From Oceanicola granulosus HTCC2516 (lineage in GTDB: Bacteria; Pseudomonadota; Alphaproteobacteria; Rhodobacterales; Rhodobacteraceae): a stretch of DNA of 64,000 nt. Below are positions 41,809 to 50,760 of the stretch, in pieces (within the stretch, counting starts at the first letter, position 1; every line of letters begins with the position of its first letter). Location of the stretch: the NCBI RefSeq assembly GCF_000153305.1, contig NZ_CH724107.1:1375010-1439009 (forward strand). The letters run 5' to 3'. The position numbers and the translations under genes are program-made. The notes beneath the pieces are model-generated. The model was not told the DNA's origin, made no database searches, and saw only the letters and a list, made by a program, of their open reading frames with translations.

Positions 41809-43221
41809 TCAGATGGCCGCCAGCAGATCGTCGATCATGCGCACCACGGTCGTGAGCACCTTCGAGTTCGCCGCGTAGGTCTGCTCGATCTCCAGCAGCC
41901 GCTGCATCTCCGCGTCGATGTCGACGCCCTGCCGCGCGGCCCGGCTTTCGGCGACGGCTGCGGTCGCGGTGTTCAGCCCCTCCAGCGCGGTGTCGGCGCG
42001 GGCGCGCACGGCGTGCTGGTCGGCCATGAGCTGCGCGGCGAACTCGCCGAGCGGCGCGCCGCCCTGCAGCCCCGTCGCCGGATCGTAGACCTGCCCCTGC
42101 GCCAGCCGGTCGAGGATGCCGTCGACGACGGTCGCGTCGCCCGGCGGCCCCTCGCTCACGGCGCCCATCCCGTCGCGCACACGCCACAGCGCTCCGCCCG
42201 CCTCGGGGCGGGCCGCGTCGTTGACGGTGATGCGCCCCGCCAGCCCCTCGTGGAGCGCCGGGTCGTATCCTGCGCCTGCATCGGTGAACAGCCCCGCGCC
42301 TCCTGCGCCGACGGTCGGGTCGGCGTCGGCGAAGGTCTGGACCAGCGCCCGCGCGGTCTCGTCGAGCTGCATCCGGAAACGCGGCAGGATCTCGCTGCGC
42401 AGCTCCGTCAGACCGGCCAGCACCCCCTCGGTGATGCCGCGCCCGACCGCCTTGCCGGGGGTGATGTCGACGCCGTCGAAGGCGAGGCCGCTGTTCGGAT
42501 CGAAGGTCAGCGGCGCCGGGTCGTCGCCATCGAGCATGACGGTGCCGTCGGGGGTGAAGATGTCGAGCCCGCCATCCACGCGCTCGCGCACCTGGAAATC
42601 GAGCGAGGTGGCCAGCGCGTCGAGCCGGCCGTCCATCCGGTCGCGCAGTTCGGCGCTGGCGGCGGTCCCCTGCTCGGTCCCGGCCATGCGCGCGTTCATC
42701 GCGGCGAGTTCCGAGAGCAGCCCCTCGACCCGCTCGACCTGCCCCGCGATCTGCTCGCCGACACCGCGCACCGCGCTGTCGAGCTGGCGCGACAGGCCGT
42801 TGAGCGCCGCCGCCGCCCCCTCGGCGGCCTCGAGCACGCTGCGCTGCGCCGGCCCCGAGCCGGGGGTGGAGGCGAGCGCGACGAAGGCGTCCTGCAGCCC
42901 GCCGAGCCGGGCGCTGAGGGTCGTCGGGTCGCCGGGCTGGCCGAGCGCGGTGGCGTAGGCCTGCAGCCGGTCGCTGATGGTGGACTGGGTCGCGCCCTCG
43001 GCGAGGTGGTCGCGGTGCAGCCGGGTCAGCGCGGCGTCGCTGTCGCGCGTGATGCCGGTGACGATGACCCCACCCCCGACGACGTTGGTCGACAAGCCCA
43101 CGTCGCGGCGCACGTAGCCCTGCGTCTTCGCGTTGGCGACGTTGCCGGCCGTGGTCTCCGACCAGCGGCTCACCGCGAGCAGGCCGCTCCTGCCGGCCGA
43201 GAGGGCGTTGGTCAGGCTCAT
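41809..43221 (-). CDS. flgK: Hook-associated protein FlgK
   Basis: A 470-residue junction protein. The N terminus has the axial pattern ETTAGNVANAKTQGYVRRDV, with VNDA in the C-terminal half and a final helix QRLLEIEQTYAANSKVLTTVVRMID. It connects the hook to FlgL and the filament. It is encoded between flgE and flgL on the same strand. Confidence 0.9.
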   Translation of the reverse strand: MSLTNALSAGRSGLLAVSRWSETTAGNVANAKTQGYVRRDVGLSTNVVGGGVIVTGITRDSDAALTRLHRDHLAEGATQSTISDRLQAYATALGQPGDPTTLSARLGGLQDAFVALASTPGSGPAQRSVLEAAEGAAAALNGLSRQLDSAVRGVGEQIAGQVERVEGLLSELAAMNARMAGTEQGTAASAELRDRMDGRLDALATSLDFQVRERVDGGLDIFTPDGTVMLDGDDPAPLTFDPNSGLAFDGVDITPGKAVGRGITEGVLAGLTELRSEILPRFRMQLDETARALVQTFADADPTVGAGGAGLFTDAGAGYDPALHEGLAGRITVNDAARPEAGGALWRVRDGMGAVSEGPPGDATVVDGILDRLAQGQVYDPATGLQGGAPLGEFAAQLMADQHAVRARADTALEGLNTATAAVAESRAARQGVDIDAEMQRLLEIEQTYAANSKVLTTVVRMIDDLLAAI

Positions 43222-43240
43222 CGGCCGGCTCTCCTAGCGG

Positions 43241-44539
43241 TCAGCGCTTGATGCGGGTGGTCTCGTCGAGCATCTCGTCGGCAGTGGTGACGACCTTGGC
43301 GTTGGTCGAGTAGGCCCGCTGCGTCGCGATCAGGTCGGTCAGCTCCTCGGCGATATCGACGTTCGAGCCCTCCAGGGCGCCGGCATAGATCGAGGCGGTG
43401 CCGCCCCCGCCCGCGATGCCGAGCGTCATGGCACCCGAAGCGCGCGACAGCTTGTAGGCGTTGCCGTTGCCCGCCACGAGCCCTTCGGGATTGCTGACGT
43501 TGGCAACGGGCAGGCTGAAGAGCGACATCCGCTGGCCGTTGTCGAAGAAGCCGAAGACGGTGCCGTCGTTCTCGATCTCCACGCGGGCGAGGTTGCCGGC
43601 TTCCGAGCCATCGCGGTCGATCTGCGGCGGCGTGTAGTCTCCGGCGAATTGGGTCATGCCGTCGAATTCGCCCGGCGCGCCGAGGTCGAGGGTGATGACC
43701 TGCGGCGTGTTGCCGTTGTCGATGGTCAGCGTCGCCTGGCCGGTGGCGTCGTTGAAGGCGAAGTTGGCGCCGCCGCCATTGGGCATCCCCTGGTAGGTCA
43801 GCGGCGAGCCGGCGTTGGGGCCCGAATCCTCGAAGGTCGCCGTCACCCAGCCGTAGGGCGGCTGGTTCGGGTCGGGGCCGGAGATCTCGAGCGTCCACTC
43901 GTTCTTGTTCATCGAGGGCAGCCAGCGCAGCTCCAGCCGCTCCGCGCCCCCGAGCGGGTTGAAGTACTCCGCCGAACTGATGAACGGCGCGCCCGGAGTG
44001 GCGAGGCCGCTCTCCTGCGCGGGCAGGTTGCCGCTGAGGGCGATGGTGGTGGTCGGCGCGCCCTGGATGCTGCGCTCGAGCACGTTGACGGTGCTCAGGT
44101 CGCCGAAGCTGGTGCGGTCGATGCCGCCGGTCTGGCCGTTCTGGTCCGTCGGAAAGCCGGCGAGGTAGAATCCGGCGGCGTTCTTAAGATTGCCGTTCTC
44201 GTCGGGGGTGAACGAGCCGGCGCGGGTGAGCATGTAGTTGGAGGCGAGCGGTTCGTCGGGCCGCTGCGACACGACGAAGAAGCCGCCGCCTTCGAGCGCG
44301 AGGTCGGTGGCACTGTCGGTCGGGCGCATGGAGCCCGGGGTGCCCATGTCGATCCGGTCCCGCGCGATCACGCCGGACATGGAGGACGGGTTGGTGGTGG
44401 TGGTGGTCACCATCTGCGAGAAGCTGCGCCGGAAGCCGTCGGTGTTGGCGTTGGCGATGTTCTCGGAGATGTTCGCGACGGAGGCGGCATTGGCCTGCAG
44501 GCCGCTGACACCGGTCTTCATGGCGCCGAGGATACTCAT
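43241..44539 (-). CDS. flgE: Flagellar hook protein FlgE
   Basis: A 432-residue hook subunit. The N terminus contains SVANISENIANANTDGFRRS and the C terminus GSNVDIAEELTDLIATQRAYSTNAKVV, the standard axial ends, with the GNL and FlgE central domains between them. AAGGGG precedes the ATG. The upstream gap 44540-44631 is AT-rich and separates it from the TPR gene. Confidence 0.93.
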   Translation of the reverse strand: MSILGAMKTGVSGLQANAASVANISENIANANTDGFRRSFSQMVTTTTTNPSSMSGVIARDRIDMGTPGSMRPTDSATDLALEGGGFFVVSQRPDEPLASNYMLTRAGSFTPDENGNLKNAAGFYLAGFPTDQNGQTGGIDRTSFGDLSTVNVLERSIQGAPTTTIALSGNLPAQESGLATPGAPFISSAEYFNPLGGAERLELRWLPSMNKNEWTLEISGPDPNQPPYGWVTATFEDSGPNAGSPLTYQGMPNGGGANFAFNDATGQATLTIDNGNTPQVITLDLGAPGEFDGMTQFAGDYTPPQIDRDGSEAGNLARVEIENDGTVFGFFDNGQRMSLFSLPVANVSNPEGLVAGNGNAYKLSRASGAMTLGIAGGGGTASIYAGALEGSNVDIAEELTDLIATQRAYSTNAKVVTTADEMLDETTRIKR

Positions 44540-44631
44540 GTTACTGCCCCTTGCTCTATTCTTTGGCCTACCCTAGCACAAAGGTAAGGCAAGATCTTTT
44601 CACGAAGATTAAACCGGAGATCCTTGCCGGA

Positions 44632-46374
44632 TCATGTGTCTTCCGGGTCATCCGCCCGGTTGATCCCCTCCAGCGTCCGGTCGGCGCGCTCCAGCGCGTC
44701 GAGCGCGTCCTGCCGGCGCAGGGGCGTCTCCTCGCCGCTCTCGCCGGTGATGATGAGGGTCTCGGCGAGGCTTGGGTAAGCGGCGGCGGCGCGGTCGCGG
44801 GTGGCGGTGTCGCCGAGGCGGTGGGCGGCGAGGAACAGGTTGATCGCGTCGCTCCCGGGCAGCGCTCCTTGGGCGTCCCAGAGCCGCAGGTAGGCGTCGC
44901 GCGCGCCGGCCCAGTCGCCCTCCTCGTAGCGCGCCCGCGCCACGATGCGCAGCACGCCCTCGCGCTCCCCGGGCGCGTCGAGCGACAGCAGGTCGGCCGT
45001 GCTGCCGGTCTCGGCAAGGATCTCGGCCCACAGGCTCGCATGCCAGTCGCGCAGCTCCGGATCGTCGCCCTTCAGCCCGCCCGCGAGCACCGCCTGCGCC
45101 GCCTCGAAGCGGCCGCCGCGCATCAGTGCGTCGGCCTGCTTGAGCAGCAGCCGGTCGTCCTCCGCCGCGTCCGCCTCGGCAAGGCCCAGCTCGATCGCGG
45201 CGCGGCGGTGGTCGCGCAGAAAGGCGAACTCGTCGGCCGCCGCCCCCGTGACGCCGCTCGCGAGCAGGCGGTCGGCGAAGCGTTCGGCGCCGCTCCAGAA
45301 GTCGGGGTCGAAGCGGTAGCGCCCGGCGATGCGGCGGTGGCCCGGCAGGGCCTCGGCCAGCCCGATCTCACCCTCGGCACTGCGCGCGTACCAGTCGCGC
45401 AGCAGGGCACGGGCCATCTGCGCCGCCTCCGACGCGGCAACGCTGCCCGGTGCGCGGGCGCCGATCAGCGCGAACGTGTCGAGCGCCGCGACCTCGCGGC
45501 CCGTCGCCAGCTCGGCGCGCGCCAGCAGGTGCAGCGTCTCGCTCTCCAGCGGCCCGCCCTTCCAGAGCCGCGCGATGGCCTCGAGCATCGCCCATTGCTC
45601 CTCGGCCTCCAGTGTCCCGCTCTCCTGCCCGAGCCGCACCAGCGCCAGCCGCGCCCGGTGGGCGTCGGGCCCGCTGCCGCGCGCGGCGGCCTCGTAGCGG
45701 TCGAAGGCGGCGACGAGATCACCGGTCTGCGCCATCACCCGGCCCATCAGGTAGTCGTAGCGCGGATCGCCCGCGAGTTCGGGGAGGCCGTCAATGGTGC
45801 GGGCGATGTCGCCGGCGAGCTGCCACTGCTCCGTGACGATGGCCGCCTCGAACAGCTCCGGCATCAGCGCGACGGCGAATTGCGGCGGGTAGGTCGACAG
45901 CTCGAAGAACGCCCGCTGCAGCTCGGCCGAGGCGGCGACCGGGTCGTCCTGGCGGATCGCGAGCAGCGCCGTCCAGAGCGGCCCGACGGCGGCGGCGGCG
46001 CCCGGCTCGGGGAGCGTCACGCCGGCTCGATCGCTCATCAGCGCGAGGCGCACCGCGAGCCGGTCGTGGCGCCGCCGCTCGGCGCCCGAAAGCGCCTCGG
46101 CATCGACGCCCGACAGCACCGACAGGCCCTCGGGGATCATCACGTGCGCGAGGTAGAAGCCCGCGAGGTCGAGCAGCGCCCGCCGCTCGATGGCGGTGCC
46201 GGGCTCGGCGAGCGTGACCTCGATGCCCAGCGCCCGTCGGTCCTCGAGGAAGGTCGGCCGCAGGTAGCCTGCGAGCCCGGCGCCGCTCGGCACGCCCCCC
46301 TCCCCCGCCGCGGCGGTCGCGAGGGCGAAGGCCAGCGCCCCGGACACGGCGGCGATGCGGACGCCTGCAAACAT
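44632..46374 (-). CDS. Periplasmic TPR-like flagellar-locus protein (possible MotC functional counterpart)
   Basis: A 580-residue protein with a Sec signal peptide (about residues 1-23) and a long series of degenerate tetratricopeptide-like helical pairs, rich in Ala and Leu (for example DYLMGRVMAQTGDLVAAFDRYEAA). No enzyme motif is visible. Because the locus also encodes MotE, whose known partner in Sinorhizobium is the periplasmic motor protein MotC, this may be the MotC counterpart, but direct similarity is not evident to me. The ATG at 46374 was chosen because it gives the signal peptide. It diverges from flgF. Confidence 0.6.
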   Translation of the reverse strand: MFAGVRIAAVSGALAFALATAAAGEGGVPSGAGLAGYLRPTFLEDRRALGIEVTLAEPGTAIERRALLDLAGFYLAHVMIPEGLSVLSGVDAEALSGAERRRHDRLAVRLALMSDRAGVTLPEPGAAAAVGPLWTALLAIRQDDPVAASAELQRAFFELSTYPPQFAVALMPELFEAAIVTEQWQLAGDIARTIDGLPELAGDPRYDYLMGRVMAQTGDLVAAFDRYEAAARGSGPDAHRARLALVRLGQESGTLEAEEQWAMLEAIARLWKGGPLESETLHLLARAELATGREVAALDTFALIGARAPGSVAASEAAQMARALLRDWYARSAEGEIGLAEALPGHRRIAGRYRFDPDFWSGAERFADRLLASGVTGAAADEFAFLRDHRRAAIELGLAEADAAEDDRLLLKQADALMRGGRFEAAQAVLAGGLKGDDPELRDWHASLWAEILAETGSTADLLSLDAPGEREGVLRIVARARYEEGDWAGARDAYLRLWDAQGALPGSDAINLFLAAHRLGDTATRDRAAAAYPSLAETLIITGESGEETPLRRQDALDALERADRTLEGINRADDPEDT

Positions 46375-46433
46375 CTGCTCAGACTTTTCTTGACAAATCA
46401 TGCGTTGCACATGGATAAACTACACAAGCGAGG

Positions 46434-46444
46434 CAGATTTTCAA
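46434..46444 (+). promoter_or_regulatory. Motif shared with the fliF upstream region
   Basis: CAGATTTTCAA, identical to 30508-30518, here 39 bases before the flgF start and followed by ACAATAAACC. The gap 46375-46483 separates the TPR gene from flgF. Confidence 0.35.
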
Positions 46445-46483
46445 ACAATAAACCGCCCGAAGGCGTTCGAGGCAGCACCGCCC

Positions 46484-47230
46484 ATGGAAAATTCCAACTA
46501 CATCGCCCTGTCGCTCGCGACCGTGATGCAGCGCTCCATCGACGTCGCCGCCAACAACATGGCCAACGCCAACACCGCTGGCTTCAAGGGCGAGCGGATC
46601 CTGTTCGACAGCTACCTCAGCCCCGGCGATGCGGGCGAGGAGAACGGCGCGACCTTCGTGCTCGACCGCGGCTCGTTCATGGACGACAGCCAGGGCCCCG
46701 TGCGCAACACCGGCAACGTGCTCGACGTGGCGCTGCAGGGGCCGGGCTGGTTCTCCTACCAGACGCAGGACGGCCAGCAGGCCTTCGGCCGCGACGGCCG
46801 CTTCGCCGTCGACGCGCAGGGCAACCTCGTCACCCAGGCCGGCGCGCGCGTGCTCGACGCGGGCGGCCAGCCAATCGCCCTGCCCCCCGACGCGGTGGCC
46901 GAGCTGGTGATCGCCGACGACGGCACGCTCTCCTCCCCCGCCACCGGCGCGCTCGGACGGCTCGGCGTCTTCGACGTGCCCGACCTCAAGTCCTACACCC
47001 GCATCGGCGCCGGCATGTTCGTCGCCCCCGCCGAGGCCGACGTCGCGGCGCCGCTGCCCGATCTCGCCACCAAGGTCGTGCAGGGGGCGCTCGAGGGCAG
47101 CAACGTGCAGCCCATCGTCGAGATGACGCGGATGATGGCGATCCAGAAGAGCTACGAGCAGGCGACGAAGTTGATGGGCACCGGCGACGAGCTGCGCAAG
47201 GACGCGCTGCGCCGCCTCGGCCAGGTCTGA
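46484..47230 (+). CDS. flgF: Flagellar rod protein FlgF
   Basis: A 248-residue distal/proximal rod protein. DVAANNMANANTAGFKGERI at the N terminus and EGSNVQPIVEMTRMMAIQKSYEQ at the C terminus are the axial-family ends. The ATG at 46484 gives the expected N terminus; an upstream in-frame start would add a non-conserved leader. It leads the operon flgF-flgG-flgA-flgH-fliL2. Confidence 0.92.
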   Translation: MENSNYIALSLATVMQRSIDVAANNMANANTAGFKGERILFDSYLSPGDAGEENGATFVLDRGSFMDDSQGPVRNTGNVLDVALQGPGWFSYQTQDGQQAFGRDGRFAVDAQGNLVTQAGARVLDAGGQPIALPPDAVAELVIADDGTLSSPATGALGRLGVFDVPDLKSYTRIGAGMFVAPAEADVAAPLPDLATKVVQGALEGSNVQPIVEMTRMMAIQKSYEQATKLMGTGDELRKDALRRLGQV

Positions 47231-47243
47231 AAAGGATAGCACC

Positions 47244-48029
47244 ATGAAGGCACTCGGCATCGCGACGACCGGCATGTTGGCCCAGCAGACCAACGTCGAC
47301 GTCATCTCCAACAACATCGCCAACGCCAACACCACCGGCTTCAAGAGCAGCCGCGCGGCGTTTCAGGACCTGATCTACCAGAACGTCGCCCGCGAGGGCG
47401 CGCTGACGGCCGAGGACGGCACCGTGCGCCCCACCGGCGTCGACATCGGCCTCGGCGTGCAGACCGTGGGCACCGTGCGGCTCAACACCCAGGGCGGCCT
47501 GATCGCGACGGGCAACGACCTCGACCTCGCCATCGACGGGCCCGGCTACTTCGCCGTCAACCTGCCCGACGGCTCGCAGGGCTACACCCGCGACGGCGGC
47601 TTCCGGGTCAACGCCGAGGGCCAGCTCGTCAACCTGCAGGGCCACGAGATCGACCCCGGCCTCGTGATCCCCGAGCTGACCACGAAGGTCGAGATCAACG
47701 AAAGCGGCGTCGTCATGGCCTATGTCGAGAACGACCCCGCCCCCGTCGAGCTGGGGCAGCTCACGCTGACCACCTTCATGAACGACAGCGGCCTGCGGCC
47801 CGTCGGCAACAACCTGTTCCTCCAGTCCGAGGCCTCCGGCGAACCCGTCCCCGCCGTTCCCGGCGAGCCGGGCATCGGCATCATCCGGCAGGGCCACCTC
47901 GAGGGCTCCAACGTCAACATCATCCAGCAGATCACCGACCTGATCGCCGCCCAGCGCGCCTACGAGATGAACTCCAAGGCGATCGAGACGGCCGACCAGA
48001 TGATGAACACCGCCAACCAGGTCCGCTGA
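47244..48029 (+). CDS. flgG: Flagellar distal rod protein FlgG
   Basis: A 261-residue rod protein with MLAQQTNVDVISNNIANANT at the N terminus and SNVNIIQQITDLIAAQRAYE at the C terminus, typical of FlgG. It follows flgF by 13 bases and precedes flgA by one. Confidence 0.95.
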   Translation: MKALGIATTGMLAQQTNVDVISNNIANANTTGFKSSRAAFQDLIYQNVAREGALTAEDGTVRPTGVDIGLGVQTVGTVRLNTQGGLIATGNDLDLAIDGPGYFAVNLPDGSQGYTRDGGFRVNAEGQLVNLQGHEIDPGLVIPELTTKVEINESGVVMAYVENDPAPVELGQLTLTTFMNDSGLRPVGNNLFLQSEASGEPVPAVPGEPGIGIIRQGHLEGSNVNIIQQITDLIAAQRAYEMNSKAIETADQMMNTANQVR

Positions 48030-48030
48030 G

Positions 48031-48687
48031 ATGCTGCTGCGCGCCCTCGCCCTGATCGCCGCCGTCCTCGGCGGCCCGTCCCTCGCCGAAGACCTCGCGG
48101 TGCTCGTCGAGGAGCGCGCCCGCGACCAGCTCGGCGCGACCCTCCCCGACACCGCCGAGTTCGAGGTCACCCTGCGCGAGGGCGACGCGGCCGACGTGCT
48201 GATGCTGGCCGAGTTCTGGATGGACGGCTCGACGGGCCAGTTCGTCGCCAACGCGGTGCTCGCCTCGGGCGAGACGCGCCGCGTCATGGGCCTGGCGCTC
48301 GCGACGGTGCCGGTCCCGGTGCCGGTGCGGCGCATCCTGCCCGACGAGATCATCGCCGAGGCCGACCTCGACGTGGTGCGCCTGCCGATGGGCCGCGTCG
48401 GCGCCTTCGCCGTCGTCGACCTTGAGGCGCTCGTGGGGATGCAGGTCCGGCGGGTGCTGAGCCAGGGGCGGCCGGTGATGAGCCAGTCGGTCATCGAGCC
48501 GCTGGTGATCGAGCGCGGCGACGCGGTCTCGATCCGCTATTCCGATGGCGCGCTCGAGCTGACCGCGCCGGGGCGCGCGATGGCCGGGGCGCATCGCGGA
48601 CAGGACGTGCGCGTGGTCAATCTCGCGAGCAACCGGCTCGTCACCGGCATCGCCGCCCGCGACGGCATTGTGGAGGTTCTGCGTTGA
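48031..48687 (+). CDS. flgA: P-ring assembly chaperone FlgA
   Basis: A 218-residue periplasmic protein with a short signal peptide (LRALALIAAVLGGPSLAED) and a C-terminal SAF domain (RRILPDEIIAEADLDVVRLP, then GRPVMSQSVIEP and GAHRGQDVRVVNLASNRLVTG in part). FlgA helps FlgI form the P ring. Confidence 0.9.
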   Translation: MLLRALALIAAVLGGPSLAEDLAVLVEERARDQLGATLPDTAEFEVTLREGDAADVLMLAEFWMDGSTGQFVANAVLASGETRRVMGLALATVPVPVPVRRILPDEIIAEADLDVVRLPMGRVGAFAVVDLEALVGMQVRRVLSQGRPVMSQSVIEPLVIERGDAVSIRYSDGALELTAPGRAMAGAHRGQDVRVVNLASNRLVTGIAARDGIVEVLR

Positions 48688-49436
48688 AGCATCTCGTCAC
48701 GGCGCTCGCCGCCACCGCCCTCGTCGCCGGCTGCGCCAGCGCGCCCGCCTTCAACCGCGAGCCCGCCGTCTCCAACCTCGACCTGACGCGCCAGACGATG
48801 CCCGAGGTCGCCAGCGTGCAGGTCCCCCTGCCCGTCCCGCAGCCCGTGCCGGTCCCGACCCGCGCCGAATCGGCCTCGCTCTGGGCGCCCGGCGCGCGCG
48901 GCTTCTTCGGCGACCAGCGCGCGACGGCGGTGGGCGACATCCTCACGATCGACATCGAGATCGACGACGAGGCCAGCCTCGCCAACGCCAGCAGCCGCGA
49001 GCGCGACGGCGAGGGCTCCGTCGCCATGCCCACGGCCCTCGGCTACGAGAACCACCTCGCCAACGTCATTCCGGGCATCTCGCAGGACGAGCTCTCCGAC
49101 CCGCTGATCGGGCTGCGCTCGGAGACCAACGCCAGCGGCTCGGGCACCATCCGGCGCAACGAGTCGATCAAGCTCAAGGTCGCCGCGATGGTCATCCAGC
49201 TCCTGCCCAACGGCAACATGGTGGTCGCCGGCCGGCAGGAGGTGAAGGTCAACGACGAGCTGCGCGAGCTGCGCGTCGCCGGCATCATCCGGCCGCAGGA
49301 CATCCAGATGAACAACACCGTCCCTTACGACAAGATCGCCGAGGCGCGCATCTCCTACGGCGGCGAGGGCTCGCTGTCGCGCACCCAGACGCGCGGCTAC
49401 GGCGAGGACGTGATGGATATCGTCCTGCCCTACTGA
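48684..49436 (+). CDS. flgH: Flagellar L-ring lipoprotein FlgH
   Basis: A 250-residue outer-membrane lipoprotein with lipobox VAGC at residues 13-16 and the family pattern SLWAPGARGFFGDQRATAVGDILTI. The start is a TTG with GGAGG seven bases upstream, overlapping the flgA stop by four bases. It forms the outer-membrane ring with FlgI. Confidence 0.93.
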   Translation: MKHLVTALAATALVAGCASAPAFNREPAVSNLDLTRQTMPEVASVQVPLPVPQPVPVPTRAESASLWAPGARGFFGDQRATAVGDILTIDIEIDDEASLANASSRERDGEGSVAMPTALGYENHLANVIPGISQDELSDPLIGLRSETNASGSGTIRRNESIKLKVAAMVIQLLPNGNMVVAGRQEVKVNDELRELRVAGIIRPQDIQMNNTVPYDKIAEARISYGGEGSLSRTQTRGYGEDVMDIVLPY

Positions 49437-49521
49437 TCCCCGCAAAGCGCCGCCCCCGCGCGGCAATCTCGCCACATTCCTCCTGCAGGTTCCTTGGGCC
49501 GATGCATGGGGGATTGCGCGC

Positions 49522-50085
49522 GTGATGAAGAAACTCCTGCCGTTCGTGGTGGCTCCGCTGACCTTCGCGGCCGTGGGCTATGCCGCCGGGTCGACACTCG
49601 TCCCCGAGGCCTCGCTCGCCGCCGAAGAGGCCCACGCCACACCCGCCGCCGCACCCGGCGACGAGGCGGTCGACGAGGCTTCTGCCGACGGCCACACCAC
49701 CCCCGACGGCCCGGCCGGCGACGCCTACGACACCCAGGCCGAGGCCCCCGGGCAGGACGAGCACGTGCCGGTCCTGCGGCTCGGCCGGATCACCGTCCCG
49801 ATCCAGCAGCCGCGCACGATCACCTACATCGTGCTCGACCTCGCCCTCGCCTTTGAAAGCCAGTCGCTCGCCGATTCCTACCGCGCCGACGGGGCCTTCA
49901 CCGCCCTGCGCGACGCCAGCCTGTCGGCCATCCACCGCGCCGCCGAGCGGCAGTTGATGCAGGGCGCGACCGTCGATTCCGAGCGGCTGTCGTCATTCGT
50001 GACGCAGGAGGTGGCCGCGGCCTTCCCCGACGTGCAGGACGTGCTGTTCCTGACCCTCTACAAGCAGGCCGTGCCACGCACCTAG
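49522..50085 (+). CDS. Second FliL-like membrane protein
   Basis: A 187-residue protein with one N-terminal membrane helix (about residues 5-25), an acidic Ala/Gly-rich linker and a periplasmic domain with LRLGRITVPIQQPRTITYIVLDLALAFE, which resembles the first strands of FliL. It differs strongly from the FliL at 29882-30460, so it may be a specialised paralogue. Starts GTG 49522 and ATG 49525 are adjacent, and GGGGGA precedes both. It overlaps the convergent flgD by four bases. Confidence 0.65.
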   Translation: MMKKLLPFVVAPLTFAAVGYAAGSTLVPEASLAAEEAHATPAAAPGDEAVDEASADGHTTPDGPAGDAYDTQAEAPGQDEHVPVLRLGRITVPIQQPRTITYIVLDLALAFESQSLADSYRADGAFTALRDASLSAIHRAAERQLMQGATVDSERLSSFVTQEVAAAFPDVQDVLFLTLYKQAVPRT

Positions 50086-50750
50086 CCGCCGACGCCCGCC
50101 AGCGTCACCGCGAGGACCTCCTCGCCGTTCTCCATCGTCAGCATGCTGCCGTCCGGCCCGAACTCGAGCGCGCGGGCGACGGAGGAGGCGTAGCCGCTGT
50201 AGCCGATCTGCTCGCCGTCGGCGTCGACGGCGCGGATCTCGGCGGTGAAGGTACCGTCCGGCACCGGCAGGCCCTGCGAGTCGCGCCCGTCCCACGTCAC
50301 CGCGTGGCGCTCGCCCGGCGTGACGGCCAGCCCGCCGATCTCGCGCAGCACCTGCCCGTCGGCGCCGGTGATGACGAGCTTGGCCGACGCGGCCTCGGCA
50401 TCGAGGCTGTAGAGGTAGTCGGCGCTGCCCCCGGCGAGGCTGATGCGGTCGCTGGCGTAGGTGACGGGCTTACCGATCAGCTGCACCTCGGCCATCGAGC
50501 CGAACGACTGCACCCCGGCCAGCAGCTCGCGCAGGTGGCCGTTCGACTGCACCGTCTGCTCCACCTGCGACAGCTGCGCGAGCTGGGTGACGAAGGTCGA
50601 GCTGTCCATCGGCGCGAGCGGGTCCTGGTTGGTCACCTGCGCGGTCAGCATCTTGAGGAAGTTCTGGTAGTTGCTGTCCATCGCGGCGTTGCTGCCGGTG
50701 GTCGCGGTCTGGGTGGCGGAGGCTGCCGGGGTGATGCCGGTGAGGGCCAT
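50082..50750 (-). CDS. flgD: Flagellar hook cap protein FlgD
   Basis: A 222-residue hook-scaffold protein. The N-terminal FLKMLTAQVTNQDPLAPMDSSTFVTQLAQLSQVEQ is the FlgD signature (given in part), followed by a Tudor/fibronectin-like domain with TWDGRDSQGLPVPDGTF. It is the last gene of the sigma factor-fliK-flgD unit. Confidence 0.93.
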   Translation of the reverse strand: MALTGITPAASATQTATTGSNAAMDSNYQNFLKMLTAQVTNQDPLAPMDSSTFVTQLAQLSQVEQTVQSNGHLRELLAGVQSFGSMAEVQLIGKPVTYASDRISLAGGSADYLYSLDAEAASAKLVITGADGQVLREIGGLAVTPGERHAVTWDGRDSQGLPVPDGTFTAEIRAVDADGEQIGYSGYASSVARALEFGPDGSMLTMENGEEVLAVTLAGVGG

Positions 50751-50760
50751 GGGCGTGTCC

